NCBI RefSeq assembly: GCF_900100265.1
Contig: NZ_LT629696.1
Location: forward strand, 1,674,001 to 1,738,000
Direction of reading: 5' to 3'
Length of the DNA stretch: 64,000 bases
Origin: Leifsonia sp. 466MF
GTDB lineage: Bacteria > Actinomycetota > Actinomycetes > Actinomycetales > Microbacteriaceae
Below, in pieces: positions 33,641-42,796 of the stretch (the stretch's first letter is position 1; every line of letters begins with the position of its first letter). The position numbers and the translations under genes were made by a program. The notes beneath the pieces were generated by a model. The model did not search any database, was not told the DNA's origin, and saw nothing but the letters and a program-made list of their open reading frames with translations.

Positions 33641-33702
33641 GGCTCGTAGCGAAGCACAGCGGCTCCGTCGCGGCAACGCGAGGGTGCCCGATCCGGTCGA
33701 AG

Positions 33703-33735
33703 TCGGCAGGATCGGGCAGCCCTTCGGCAGGATCG
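33703..33735 (+). promoter_or_regulatory. Direct repeats, probable AraC operator
   Basis: TCGGCAGGATCG occurs at 33703-33714 and exactly again at 33724-33735. The repeats are 21 bases apart, two helical turns, the spacing AraC proteins favour, and end 62 bases before the reductase start. Confidence 0.6.
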
Positions 33736-33797
33736 TGGTCGTCGCGCACGTCGTCCGGCTGGTGGCATGGAGACATCCGCTTCTGGAGGAGGACACG

Positions 33798-34808
33798 ATG
33801 AGACGACGGACGTTCGGAGCGACCGGATGGTCGGTGAGCGAGCTGGCGCTGGGCACGATGATGTTCGGCGCGATGGGGAACACCGACCACGACGACAGCG
33901 CCAGAATCATCAACCGGGCACTCGATGCGGGCATCAACCTGGTGGATACCGCAGACGTGTATTCGCAGGGCGAGTCGGAGGAGATCGTCGGCGCGGCTAT
34001 CTCCTCGCGACGCGACGAGGTGGTGCTCGCGACGAAGTTCGGACTGCCGATGGGCGAGGACGCCAACCAGTCCGGCGCGTCACGCCGCTGGATCGTGCAG
34101 GCGGTGGAGGGAAGCCTCCGCCGGCTGAAGACTGATCGCATCGACCTCTACCAGCTCCATCGGTTCGACTGGAGTACCGATCTGAGCGAGACCCTGTCGG
34201 CGCTCGACGACCTCATCCGTGCCGGGAAGGTGCTCGCCGTCGGCGCGTCGACCTTCGCGGCCGAGAAGATCGTCGAGGCACAGTGGGTCGCCGAACGGAC
34301 AGGCACCCATCGTTTCGTGAGCGAGCAGCCGATGTACTCCATCCTCGGGCGGACGCCGGAGCGCTCGGTCTTCCCCGTCGCACAGCAGTTCGGGATGGGC
34401 GTGATGACCTACAGCCCGCTGCACGGCGGGTGGCTGTCCGGCCGCCCGCGGACCGAGACCGCGCATCACGCCAGGAGCCGGGCCGCACTGTACGACCCGG
34501 AGACGGAAGCCGGCCGCCGGCGCGTGCGGGCGGTCGACGAGCTGCAGACGATCGCGGCCGACGCCGGCCTCACGATGCCGCAGCTGGCGATCGCGTTCGT
34601 GACCTCGCATCCCGCTGTCACCGCCGCCCTCATCGGGCCGCGGACGCAGGAGCAGCTCGACGGCCTGCTCACGGCTGCCGACATCGTGCTGGGCGATGAC
34701 GTGCTCGACCGCATCGATGCTGTCGTCGCGCCAGGCGCCGAGGTCAACGACGATAGCTACAACGCCACGCCCCCGGCCCTCGCCGAGCGCGCACTGCGCC
34801 GGCGGTGA
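33798..34808 (+). CDS. Aldo/keto reductase
   Basis: 336 residues, NADPH-dependent. AKR catalytic residues: Asp and Tyr in NLVDTADVYSQGESEE, Lys in EVVLATKFGLP, His in IDLYQLHRFDWST. The cofactor-binding end is present in VTAALIGPRTQEQLDG. GGAGGAGG precedes the ATG. It is the presumed target of the divergent AraC regulator and is followed by an MBL-fold gene 44 bases on. Substrate unknown. Confidence 0.92.
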   Translation: MRRRTFGATGWSVSELALGTMMFGAMGNTDHDDSARIINRALDAGINLVDTADVYSQGESEEIVGAAISSRRDEVVLATKFGLPMGEDANQSGASRRWIVQAVEGSLRRLKTDRIDLYQLHRFDWSTDLSETLSALDDLIRAGKVLAVGASTFAAEKIVEAQWVAERTGTHRFVSEQPMYSILGRTPERSVFPVAQQFGMGVMTYSPLHGGWLSGRPRTETAHHARSRAALYDPETEAGRRRVRAVDELQTIAADAGLTMPQLAIAFVTSHPAVTAALIGPRTQEQLDGLLTAADIVLGDDVLDRIDAVVAPGAEVNDDSYNATPPALAERALRRR

Positions 34809-34852
34809 CGGATCGGCGACGACGAGACGACGAGGCCACGAGAGGACGCACC

Positions 34853-35698
34853 ATGACCACCCCGCTGACGTTCGAGGTCTACACGGAGCGACGCGAAGGA
34901 CTCACCCGCGACCTCCCGCCGGGCAACGAGGAATGGCGATGGGTCGCCAACACGGCGACCCTCATCGTCGGCGAACATGAGGCCGTGCTGGTGGACACGT
35001 TCGCGACCATCGCGCAGAACGAGCGGCTGATCGAGTGGGTCCGGTCGCACGACATCCCGCTCGCCGCCGTCTATCTGACCCACGGTCACGGCGACCACGC
35101 GTACGGGGTGGGACAGCTGCGTGCCGCGTTCCCCGGCGTGCGGGCGCTGGCCACCGCGGGCACCGTCGCCGAACTGGAGGTGCAGGCGCGGCCCGAATGG
35201 CGGGACGACTTCTGGGGCCGGCTCTTCCCGGGCCAGATCCCCGAGGTGGAGTTCCCCGAGGTCGTGGAGGGTGGCTTCAGCCTGGAAGGACACGACCTGA
35301 TCGTCGTGGAGGGCGGCCACACGGACACGGAGGGGACGACCTCCCTGTGGGCGCCCGACGCCGGACTCGTCGTCGCCGGCGACGTGGTCTACAACGCGAC
35401 GTACCCGTACCTCGCCGAGACGACGGCGGAGACGCGGCGCACCTGGGTGGCCGCCCTGGAGCGTCTCCGTGCCCTGGAGCCGCGGTGGGTGGTCAGCGGG
35501 CACAAGCAACCGGACCGCCCGGACTCGCCCGCGGACATCGAGGCGACCATCCAGTACTTCCGCGACATCGAGGAGACCGAGACGACGCCGGGCGACCCGC
35601 TGGGCTTCTACGAGAGGATGCTGCTGAAGCAGCCCGGGCGCGCGAACGTCGGCTCGCTGTGGGGTGCGGCGAAGGCGATCACCGCCGAGCGCGGCTGA
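34853..35698 (+). CDS. MBL-fold metallo-hydrolase
   Basis: 281 residues with the classic metal motif YLTHGHGDHAYG (HxHxDH), an Asp in VVAGDVVYN and a His in WVVSGHKQP. AGAGGA precedes the ATG. It is probably co-transcribed with the aldo/keto reductase, suggesting a shared catabolic or detoxifying role under AraC control. Substrate unknown. Confidence 0.88.
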   Translation: MTTPLTFEVYTERREGLTRDLPPGNEEWRWVANTATLIVGEHEAVLVDTFATIAQNERLIEWVRSHDIPLAAVYLTHGHGDHAYGVGQLRAAFPGVRALATAGTVAELEVQARPEWRDDFWGRLFPGQIPEVEFPEVVEGGFSLEGHDLIVVEGGHTDTEGTTSLWAPDAGLVVAGDVVYNATYPYLAETTAETRRTWVAALERLRALEPRWVVSGHKQPDRPDSPADIEATIQYFRDIEETETTPGDPLGFYERMLLKQPGRANVGSLWGAAKAITAERG

Positions 35699-35704
35699 TA
35701 CTGC

Positions 35705-36103
35705 TCAGAGCGCGAGCGGCGGCCGTTCGACGCCCGGCGTCACGGCGTCCGCGGGGTCGCCGCCGATCGCGAGGATGCGGTTGGCCGCGTCGACGTGCAC
35801 AACGGTCGGAACGAACGTGCGGGCCTCTGCGTCGTCCAGCTGCGCGTAGGAGATGACGATGACCGTGTCGCCGATTTCCGCAAGGTGGGCGGCCGCACCG
35901 TTCACGCCGATGACGCCGCTGCCCGGCTCCCCGGCGATCAGGTAGGTCTCGAAGCGCGCGCCGTTGGTCACATCCACCACGGCGACCTGCTCCCCCGGCA
36001 GCAGGTCGGCCGCCGCCATCAGCTCGCTGTCGACGGTCAGCGAGCCGACGTAGTGGAGGTCGGCGTGCGTCACCGTCGCGCGGTGGATCTTCGACTTGAA
36101 CAT
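35705..36103 (-). CDS. panD: Aspartate 1-decarboxylase
   Basis: Makes beta-alanine for pantothenate and CoA synthesis. 132 residues. The proenzyme cleavage site Gly20-Ser21 lies in [14 protein letters not shown]; the Ser becomes the pyruvoyl cofactor. The [20 protein letters not shown] block with the conserved NGAAAH is present. The ATG at 36103 begins [16 protein letters not shown]. It is separated from panB/panC, which are not in the window. It diverges from an XRE-controlled operon. Confidence 0.95.
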   Translation of the reverse strand: MFKSKIHRATVTHADLHYVGSLTVDSELMAAADLLPGEQVAVVDVTNGARFETYLIAGEPGSGVIGVNGAAAHLAEIGDTVIVISYAQLDDAEARTFVPTVVHVDAANRILAIGGDPADAVTPGVERPPLAL

Positions 36104-36153
36104 CGTTCGGAGCACGCTTCCATCCAACCAGGTTGTCGTCGCCGCCATTCCCC

Positions 36154-36221
36154 CATGTAAAGGAGCTTTGACATCATGTCTGCTCACGCTTACACTCGCC
36201 ATGTACAGAAACTTTGACATG
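36154..36221 (+). promoter_or_regulatory. Two operator copies around a TTGACA-N17-TACACT promoter
   Basis: TTGACA (36168-36173) and TACACT (36191-36196) are 17 bases apart, a near-ideal housekeeping promoter. Two 21-base near-identical repeats (36154-36174 and 36200-36220), each CATGTA...CTTTGACAT and each internally dyad-like, cover the -35 and the start site. Starts are 46 bases apart. Autorepression by the small XRE regulator downstream is the likely use. Confidence 0.7.
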
Positions 36222-36244
36222 ACCGAGTGGGGTGGAGGCGGCGG

Positions 36245-36655
36245 ATGTCGTTCGACGAGAAGAACTCGTGGGTCTACCTGGTGACCGCGGTCGCCGGGTA
36301 TGCGACCTATCTGATCCTGCTGGCCGCCCTGGGCACCGACGTGTACGCCGCGCTCCTGCTGTGGACGGTCGGCGGGGCGATCGTGGCCAACATCCTGGCG
36401 CGGATCGTGCTGGCGGTCGGCAACCGCCGGGATGCGGGAAAGCGCGACCAGCGCGATCGCGAGGTGTTCGCGTTCGGAGAGCGCGTGGGGGGCGCGTTCG
36501 TCGTCATCGGCGCCGTCGCGGCGCTGATCCTCTCGCTCGTCGAGGCGCCGTGGTTCTGGATCGCCAACGCCGTCTACCTGGCGTTCGTGCTCTCGGCCAT
36601 CGTCGGCGCCGCCGCCCGGCTGACCGCCTACCGCCGGGGGATGCCGGAATGGTGA
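36245..36655 (+). CDS. Small integral membrane protein
   Basis: 136 residues, four hydrophobic segments ([80 protein letters not shown]), with a charged cytoplasmic loop [13 protein letters not shown] in the middle. This topology next to a short XRE regulator is a recurrent pair in Gram-positives; function unknown. GTGGAGG sets the start. It overlaps the regulator gene by 7 bases. Confidence 0.82.
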   Translation: MSFDEKNSWVYLVTAVAGYATYLILLAALGTDVYAALLLWTVGGAIVANILARIVLAVGNRRDAGKRDQRDREVFAFGERVGGAFVVIGAVAALILSLVEAPWFWIANAVYLAFVLSAIVGAAARLTAYRRGMPEW

Positions 36656-36867
36656 AGCCCACGCGCGTGACCAACTCGCTTCGCGCGCTGCGCTTCGCGG
36701 CCGGCGAGATGACGCAGGCCGAGCTCGCCGAGCGGGTCGGGGTCACGCGGCAGACGATCATCGCCATCGAGCAGGGACGCTACTCCCCCTCCCTCGAGAT
36801 GGCCTTCCAGCTGGCGCGGGTGTTCGGGGTCCCCCTCGACGACGTCTTCCAGTACCCGGAGAACTGA
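36649..36867 (+). CDS. Short XRE-family transcriptional regulator
   Basis: 72 residues, a bare HTH_3 domain: [20 protein letters not shown], then [20 protein letters not shown] and [10 protein letters not shown]. The ATG lies inside the 3' end of the membrane-protein gene; a GTG one codon later is possible. Short YozG/YgzD-like regulators of this kind usually autoregulate, and the duplicated operator upstream fits. Likely co-transcribed with the quinone reductase gene 27 bases on. Confidence 0.88.
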   Translation: MVKPTRVTNSLRALRFAAGEMTQAELAERVGVTRQTIIAIEQGRYSPSLEMAFQLARVFGVPLDDVFQYPEN

Positions 36868-36894
36868 GAAACAGTACTGAGACAGGAGACCCCG

Positions 36895-37890
36895 ATGGAC
36901 ACGAACGAGGGCCGCACGATGCGGGCCGTCACCCAGGACGCCTACGGACCGCCGAGCGCGCTGCGCGTCGAGCGCATCCCGGTGCCGGTGCCCGGCGAGA
37001 ACCAGGTGCTGGTGCGGGTGCGGGCGGCCGGGGTGGATGCGGGCACCTGGCATCTCACGACCGGCCGGCCGTACCTGATGCGCGCGATCGGATTCGGCTG
37101 GCGCGGCCCGAAGGCACGCGTGCGCGGTCTCGGGTTCGCCGGAGTGGTCGAGGAGATCGGCGCCGGCTCGCAGACCGGCCGGCGGGTCGGGGACGCCGTG
37201 TTCGGGTCGGCGGACGGCGCCCTGGCGGAGTTCGTCGTCGCGCCAGCGGACGACCTCGTGGCCGTGCCGCCCGGCGTCGGTTTCGAGGAGGCCGCGGCCG
37301 TGCCGATCTCGGCGGTGACGGCCCTCCAGGCGGTCACCGCGAGCGGCGCAGGCGCAGGCGACCGCGTGCTCGTCATCGGCGCGGCCGGCGGCGTCGGCCA
37401 CATCGCGGTCCAGCTCGCAGCGGCCCGCGGAGCCCAGGTGACCGGGGTCTGCAGCGGACCGAAGGCGGAGCTCGTCCGCTCGCTCGGCGCGCAGGAGGTC
37501 ATCGACTACACGACGACCGACATCGTGACGCTCGGTCGGGTCTACGACGCCATCATCGACACCGCCGGCAACCGCCCGCTCACCGCGCTGCGCAGCATCC
37601 TGAGCCCCACCGGCTCGGTCGTGCTCGTCGGCGGCGAATCCGGTGGCCCGCTGCTCGGCGGCATCCAGCGGACGGCGGCGGCCGGGATGCTCGACCGCTT
37701 CAGCCGGCAGCGGCTGGTCGGCCTCGTCGCGCGAGAGCAACCGGAGGACCTGCGCGAGCTGGCCCGGCTGCTCTCCGACGGATCCTTCCGGCCCGTCATC
37801 GACACGGTGTATCCGATCGAGGAGACGGCCGCCGCGGTGGCGCACATCGGCGAGGGACGCGCGCGGGGCAAGGTCGTCGTCGTGCCGTGA
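36895..37890 (+). CDS. NAD(P)-dependent alcohol dehydrogenase / quinone oxidoreductase (MDR)
   Basis: 331 residues, zinc-independent medium-chain reductase. The GroES-like N-terminus (VERIPVPVPGENQVLVRVRA) is followed by the cofactor motif GAAGGVGHIAVQLAAARGA. There is no catalytic Cys/His set for zinc. The end (VYPIEETAAAVAHIGEGRAR, then GKVVV) is typical. GACAGGAGA sits upstream of the ATG. It follows the XRE gene, so it may be the enzyme of that operon. Confidence 0.92.
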   Translation: MDTNEGRTMRAVTQDAYGPPSALRVERIPVPVPGENQVLVRVRAAGVDAGTWHLTTGRPYLMRAIGFGWRGPKARVRGLGFAGVVEEIGAGSQTGRRVGDAVFGSADGALAEFVVAPADDLVAVPPGVGFEEAAAVPISAVTALQAVTASGAGAGDRVLVIGAAGGVGHIAVQLAAARGAQVTGVCSGPKAELVRSLGAQEVIDYTTTDIVTLGRVYDAIIDTAGNRPLTALRSILSPTGSVVLVGGESGGPLLGGIQRTAAAGMLDRFSRQRLVGLVAREQPEDLRELARLLSDGSFRPVIDTVYPIEETAAAVAHIGEGRARGKVVVVP

Positions 37891-37902
37891 CCGGCGGTGC
37901 GG

Positions 37903-38820
37903 TCAGCCGCGCTCGTCCGCGGCGGACCAGCCGGCCCTGAGCCGTCGCCACCGGGCGGGCGTCCATCCTGTCGCGGTCTTCCAGGCGCGGATGAACGCGG
38001 TGACGTCCGCGTAGCCGACGGCGTACGCGACCTCGGAGATCGGCAGCCGGGTCGTGAGCAGAAGGCGTTCGGCGGCCCCGAGCCGTACCCGGCGCAGGGT
38101 TGATGCCAGAGAGTCGTCGGCGTCCTCGAACGCGGCGAAGAGCGTCCGGAGCGATACGTGAAGACGCGCAGCGACGGCCGCAGTGGTCAGTCCGGGGCCG
38201 GCGTACTCGCGGTGGAGCAGGTCCGTCGCCTCCCGCACCAGGCGGGCTGCCGGAGCGTTCCTCTCGCGTGGGGCGCCCAGCTCCTCGTCGACCATCAGCC
38301 GCGCCGCCCGGACGATCCGCGAGGACAGCGACACCGGATCGTCGCCCGGCCGGACACCGCGGCCGACGGAACCGCGCAGCAGCCCCTCGAGCTCCTGGCG
38401 ACCGGTGGACGCGACGTCCACCGATCGCGCACCGAGCGAGGCCGGGAGCACCCCGCGTGCGGAGAGCAGGACGGTCGGGACCTGCACGATCGTCGTCCGG
38501 AACTCGTCCGGATAGACGAAGGAGAAGTGCCGGCTCGCGTCGTACATCGCCAGCTCCCCCGCGCCGAAACGCCTCTGCGTTCCGTCCTGTTCGAGGATGA
38601 GGCTGCCGCTGTGCACCAACTGCAGCTGGGTGCTCTCCATCGCCCGAGCGGGCACTTCGTCCAGGCGCGCCTCGACGCTCTGCGCGACGGACGCGATCTG
38701 CGACAACCCGACGTGACCGAACGAGTGCCGGTGCATGCGTCGATAGACCGCGCTCTCCGCGTGCGTCGTCGCGCGCATCTGCACGAGGACGCACGTCGGG
38801 TCGGTCGGCAGTCGCATCAT
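37903..38820 (-). CDS. AraC family regulator
   Basis: 305 residues. The N-terminal half is an AraC-binding-like (cupin) ligand domain; the C-terminal half has the AraC DNA-binding domain (GLTTAAVAARLHVSLRTLFA, then ISEVAYAVGYADVTAFIRAW). It converges on the quinone reductase, 12 bases apart, and diverges from the TetR gene. The gap between the two regulators holds inverted arms CGGGGGTCGT/ACGACCCCG (38826-38835 and 38874-38882). Confidence 0.9.
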   Translation of the reverse strand: MMRLPTDPTCVLVQMRATTHAESAVYRRMHRHSFGHVGLSQIASVAQSVEARLDEVPARAMESTQLQLVHSGSLILEQDGTQRRFGAGELAMYDASRHFSFVYPDEFRTTIVQVPTVLLSARGVLPASLGARSVDVASTGRQELEGLLRGSVGRGVRPGDDPVSLSSRIVRAARLMVDEELGAPRERNAPAARLVREATDLLHREYAGPGLTTAAVAARLHVSLRTLFAAFEDADDSLASTLRRVRLGAAERLLLTTRLPISEVAYAVGYADVTAFIRAWKTATGWTPARWRRLRAGWSAADERG

Positions 38821-38887
38821 CCCTCCGGGGGTCGTCGTAGCCAGGATCGCACGCCGGCCGCGCTTACGCCTCCACGACCCCGATTGC

Positions 38888-38893
38888 TAGGCT
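38888..38893 (+). promoter_or_regulatory. TAGGCT -10 box, leaderless start of TetR gene
   Basis: TAGGCT lies 6 bases before the ATG at 38900, with no ribosome-binding site. The right arm of an inverted repeat (ACGACCCC, 38874-38881) lies just upstream and could be an operator. Confidence 0.55.
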
Positions 38894-38899
38894 CGACCA

Positions 38900-39484
38900 A
38901 TGGCTCGCCGTCGAGAGTTTGACGAGGATGCGTTTCTCGCGCGCAGCACTGCCGTGTTCTGGCAGAAGGGGTACACCGCGACCGCGATGTCCGACCTGGC
39001 CGAGGCGGCCGGTGTCGGCAACGGCAGCATCTACGCCGCGTACGGCTCGAAGCCCGAGCTGTTCCTTCTGCTGTTCGAGCGCTACTGCGAGAGCCGGGTG
39101 GACATCGTGCGGCATGCGATGGCCGACGGCGCCACCGCGGACGAGGCCGTACGGCTCTTCTTCCGCGCTGTGGTCGCGGATTGCGCCGCGCATCAGCCCA
39201 GCTGGGGGTGCCTGATGCTGAACAGCCTCGCCGAACTCGGCCGCGACTGGCCCGAGGTGGCGGCGGTCTGCGCTCGCGCCATCGCCGCCATGGAGCAGCT
39301 CGTCGACGCGCGACTCGCTCGCGACGGCATCCCGGAGGACGGCCGTGCGACACTCGCGGCCGAGATCGTGCTCGTCTCGCAGGGACTCATTCAGTTCAGC
39401 CGCGTCGAGGACGACCCGGAACGGCTGGCGAGCATCGCGGATTCGTCGCTCGCCCATCTGGCGCCGGCTCTGCAGGCTGCCTGA
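38900..39484 (+). CDS. TetR family transcriptional regulator
   Basis: 194 residues. N-terminal helix-turn-helix (FWQKGYTATAMSDLAEAAGV, then GNGSIYAAYGSKPELF) and a C-terminal ligand domain of the AcrR/YcdC kind with a Cys-containing stretch (HQPSWGCLMLNSL). It has no obvious enzyme partner on its own strand. Probably leaderless. Confidence 0.9.
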   Translation: MARRREFDEDAFLARSTAVFWQKGYTATAMSDLAEAAGVGNGSIYAAYGSKPELFLLLFERYCESRVDIVRHAMADGATADEAVRLFFRAVVADCAAHQPSWGCLMLNSLAELGRDWPEVAAVCARAIAAMEQLVDARLARDGIPEDGRATLAAEIVLVSQGLIQFSRVEDDPERLASIADSSLAHLAPALQAA

Positions 39485-39608
39485 GCCGTCGCCGCTATAG
39501 CGGGCGTAAATCGGCTCATCGTGCAGACCTGGCGAAGCTTCGCGCGCATCTGAGACAATCTGGAGTGGTGAATCCAGTACGGCGCCTCCACGACAGGACC
39601 CTCCGCAC

Positions 39609-40532
39609 ATGAGCGACTCCAACGCCGCCCTCGGCGCCTACCTCCGCGCCCGCCGCGACGCCCTGCTTCCGGAGGACGTCGGACTCCGCTCCGAACCGCG
39701 CCGTCGCGTGCGTGGCCTCCGCCGCCAGGAGGTGGCCGGGATGGCCGGCATCAGCCCCGAGTACTACCTGCGGCTGGAGCAGGGACGCGACCACCAGCCG
39801 TCACCGCAGGTCCTGCTGGCGCTCGGCCGTGCGCTGCAGCTCGACGCCGACGCGACGGTGTACCTGTTCCGGCTCGCCGGGCAGACGGTCCCCGCCCGGC
39901 ACACCGCGGACTGCCCGCCGGCCCTCAGCGGGACTCCGGCAGACGTGCTGGACAACGTGAACGTCCTCCTCGACCAGTGGACGATGGCGCCCGCGTACGT
40001 GGTCGACCGCAACCAGGACGTGCTGGCCGTGAACCACCTGGGCCGCGCGTTCATCCCGCTGTCCCTGCCTCCCGGCGCGAACATGGTCGAGGCGATCGTC
40101 GACGCAGCCCTCGCGGCGGGCGACGACCGACGGCCCTACTGGCAGCGGGCGGTGCGCGGGGCCGTCGCCAGCCTCCGCTACCACGCCGAGCCCGACGACC
40201 CGCGGCTGCAGCTGCTCGTCGCAGCACTGTCCTCGCGCTCCAAGGACTTCCGCGACGTCTGGGCGAGCCACGAAGCGCGCCCGCAGCGGCGCGGCGTCGC
40301 GCTCGTGCACATCGAGCCGTTCGACTACATCCCCTTCCGCTGGCAGACATTCGAGGTTCCGGGAGGCGGCCAGCACCTGACGACGTTCTTCGGCGACCCC
40401 GGCTCCCCGGCGGCCGCGGCGATCGAGTACCTCCAGGCGAGGCTGCGGGTCGATCGCGCCCTCGACTCCGCCGACGTCGCCGTTCCGTCTCCGGACGAGC
40501 TGATCGAAGACGAGCCGGGCGTCGGACGGTGA
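39609..40532 (+). CDS. XRE regulator with MmyB-like ligand-binding domain
   Basis: 307 residues. The N-terminal HTH (RRQEVAGMAGISPEYYLRLE, then QGRDHQPSPQVLLALGRAL) is followed by a PAS-like MmyB domain (PAYVVDRNQDVLAVNHLGRA, then FIP). The family binds small ligands, in some cases fatty acids. It stands 75 bases upstream of the five-gene hydrolase/MaoC/MFS operon in the same direction and probably regulates it (inference). Confidence 0.92.
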   Translation: MSDSNAALGAYLRARRDALLPEDVGLRSEPRRRVRGLRRQEVAGMAGISPEYYLRLEQGRDHQPSPQVLLALGRALQLDADATVYLFRLAGQTVPARHTADCPPALSGTPADVLDNVNVLLDQWTMAPAYVVDRNQDVLAVNHLGRAFIPLSLPPGANMVEAIVDAALAAGDDRRPYWQRAVRGAVASLRYHAEPDDPRLQLLVAALSSRSKDFRDVWASHEARPQRRGVALVHIEPFDYIPFRWQTFEVPGGGQHLTTFFGDPGSPAAAAIEYLQARLRVDRALDSADVAVPSPDELIEDEPGVGR

Positions 40533-40607
40533 CCCCGAGAGGGCCACGACACGGCTTCCGTGCCCCTCTTAGCGTGGCGATCGAACCCCAACGAAAGGAT
40601 CGGCGTC

Positions 40608-41321
40608 ATGGCCACACCCACCATCGTCCTCATCCACGGAGCCTTCGCCGACGCGGCGAGCTTCGCTCCTGTCACCCGCATCCTGCTCGACCAGGGCCAC
40701 ACGGTGCGCGTTCCCGCGGTCCCGAACCGCAGCCTCCTCGGCGACTCGGCGTACATCCGCTCGGTCGTCGAGCAGATCGACGGCCCCGTGCTCCTGGCGG
40801 GCCACTCCTACGGCGGCGCGGTGATCACCGTCGCCGGTGCGGCGGACAACGTCGTCGGGCTCGTCTACATCTCGGGTTACGCACTCGACGAGGGCGAGAG
40901 CCTCGGGCAGCTGCAGGGCGGCTTCCCCGACTCCGACCTCGCCGCCAACCTGGTCTACACGCCGTTCCCCATCGAGGGCTCCGAGCCCGGGACCGACGTG
41001 TCGGTGAAGGTGGATGCGTTCCCGGACGTGTTCGCCGCCGGCATCGACCGCGAGGTCAGCGAGGTGCTCGCCGCGTCGCAGCGTCCGCTCGCCGCGCTGG
41101 CGTTCAGCGAGACCGCTCCGGTCGCGGCGTGGAAGACGAAGCCGGGATGGGGCATCGTCTCGTCGGCCGACCACACCATCAACCCGGATGTCGAGCGCTT
41201 CGGCTACAAGCGGGCCGGGCTGCGCTCAGTGATCGAGATCGACGCGCCGCACCTGGTGATGCGCTCCCACCCCGCCGAGGTGGCGAAGGTCATCGCCGAC
41301 GCCGCCGCCGAGCTGGCCTGA
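40608..41321 (+). CDS. Alpha/beta hydrolase (salicylate-esterase-like)
   Basis: 237 residues. Opening TIVLIHGAFADAASFAPVTR, nucleophile elbow LAGHSYGG, and a C-terminal His in IDAPHLVMRSHPAEV. GAAAGGAT precedes the ATG. Relatives act as esterases or lactonases. First gene of an operon whose later members overlap by ATGA; the next starts 18 bases on. Confidence 0.88.
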   Translation: MATPTIVLIHGAFADAASFAPVTRILLDQGHTVRVPAVPNRSLLGDSAYIRSVVEQIDGPVLLAGHSYGGAVITVAGAADNVVGLVYISGYALDEGESLGQLQGGFPDSDLAANLVYTPFPIEGSEPGTDVSVKVDAFPDVFAAGIDREVSEVLAASQRPLAALAFSETAPVAAWKTKPGWGIVSSADHTINPDVERFGYKRAGLRSVIEIDAPHLVMRSHPAEVAKVIADAAAELA

Positions 41322-41339
41322 GCGACGGGAGCGACCAGC

Positions 41340-42305
41340 ATGGCGACAGCCAACCCGCACGGCTACGCACTCGAGGCCGCCGCGCAGGCGTTCTGCGAGG
41401 CAACCGCGAACCCACCCTTCCTCTACCAGCTCCCGCCGGAGGAGGGCAGGAAGGCGGTCGACCAGGTCCAGGACTCCGAGATCGCGAAGCCCGCCGTCGA
41501 TGAGAAGTGGATCACCGTCGACGGCGGTCCGACCGGCTCCGTTCCTGTCCGGATCGTCCGGCCGCAGGGCGCATCCGGTCCCCTTCCGGTCGTGCTGTAC
41601 ACGCACGGCGCCGGCTGGGTGTTCGGCGACGCCCACACCCACGACCGCCTGGTCCGCGACCTCGCGGTCGGCACGGGGGCCGCGGTCGTGTTCCCGGAGT
41701 ACACGCGCTCCCCCGACGTCCGCTACCCGGTCGCGAACGAGCAGTCGTACACCGTGGCGAAGTGGGTCGTCGAGCACGGTGCCGACGAAGAGCTCGACGG
41801 AACCCGCATGGCGATCGCCGGCGACTCCGTCGGCGGCAACATGGCCATCGCCCTCACGCTGATGGCGAAGGAGCGCGGCGACCTCGCGTTCCGCGGCCAG
41901 GTGCTGTTCTATCCGGTGACGGATGCGGCGTTCGACGACGGCTCGTACCAGGAGTTCGCGGACGGCTACTGGCTCACCCGGGACGCGATGCTCTGGTACT
42001 GGGACCAGTACACGACGAGCGCCGACGAGCGCGCGAGCATCACCGTCTCACCGCTGCGGGCGACCGAGGAACAGCTCGCCGGGCTTCCGCCCGCACTCGT
42101 CATCAACGCGGAGTGCGACGTGCTCCGCGACGAGGGCGAGGCGTACGCGGCCAAGCTCCGCCGGGCCGGTGTGGCGGTCACGGGTGTGCGGTACGAGGGC
42201 ATCATCCACGACTTCGTGATGGTCAACAGCATGCACGACACCCCGCAGGCGCGTGCGGCCGTCGCGCAGGCGGTCGCCTTCCTGAGCGACTGGCTGGCGT
42301 CATGA
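41340..42305 (+). CDS. Alpha/beta hydrolase, hormone-sensitive-lipase type
   Basis: 321 residues. HSL signature: oxyanion motif YTHGAGWVFGD (HGxGW) and nucleophile elbow IAGDSVGGNMAI (GDSxGG). The Asp is near INAECDVLRDEGEAY, and the His is in GIIHDFVMVNSM. A cytoplasmic carboxylesterase; substrate unknown. Overlaps the MaoC gene by 4 bases. Confidence 0.92.
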   Translation: MATANPHGYALEAAAQAFCEATANPPFLYQLPPEEGRKAVDQVQDSEIAKPAVDEKWITVDGGPTGSVPVRIVRPQGASGPLPVVLYTHGAGWVFGDAHTHDRLVRDLAVGTGAAVVFPEYTRSPDVRYPVANEQSYTVAKWVVEHGADEELDGTRMAIAGDSVGGNMAIALTLMAKERGDLAFRGQVLFYPVTDAAFDDGSYQEFADGYWLTRDAMLWYWDQYTTSADERASITVSPLRATEEQLAGLPPALVINAECDVLRDEGEAYAAKLRRAGVAVTGVRYEGIIHDFVMVNSMHDTPQARAAVAQAVAFLSDWLAS

Positions 42306-42796
42306 GCGGCGCGACGTTCGATCCGCTCGACTTCGCCATCGTCGAGCCGCGCACCTTCGAACAGCTGACCGTGGGCGAGGTCTTCCGGGCGCCGAGCCGC
42401 ACGGTCACCGACGCGCACGCATCGGCGTTCCAGGCCGTGTCGGCCGACAACCACCCCGTGCACTACGACGAGGTGTGGGCGAAGGCGCACGGCCACAGCG
42501 CTCCCGTCGTGCACGGCCTCCAGGTGCTCGCCTTCACCGCTCCGGGGGCGACCCTGTTCCCGCATATCATCGGAGAGGTATTCATCGCGTTCACCGGGCT
42601 CTCGGCGCGCTTCCTCCAGGAGGTCCACGCCGGCGACACCCTCTACTCGCAACTGGAGATCACCGCCTTGACACCGGACGGCCCCAACGGAATCGTCACC
42701 GCAGCGGTGACCGTGCACAATCAGCGGTCGGAGGTCGTCCTCTCCGGCGAGCACACCTACCTGTTGCGGCGGACTCCGCAGCCGGCGGAGGGATGA
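42302..42796 (+). CDS. MaoC family dehydratase
   Basis: 164 residues, a single hot-dog domain with the (R)-hydratase motif: SADNHPVHYDEVWAKAHGHS (Asp/His pair), then PVVHGLQVLA. The opening FEQLTVGEVFRAPSRTVTDA is typical. Acts on 2-enoyl-CoA or similar. ATGA overlaps at both ends tie it to the HSL hydrolase and DUF5996 genes. Confidence 0.9.
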   Translation: MSGATFDPLDFAIVEPRTFEQLTVGEVFRAPSRTVTDAHASAFQAVSADNHPVHYDEVWAKAHGHSAPVVHGLQVLAFTAPGATLFPHIIGEVFIAFTGLSARFLQEVHAGDTLYSQLEITALTPDGPNGIVTAAVTVHNQRSEVVLSGEHTYLLRRTPQPAEG

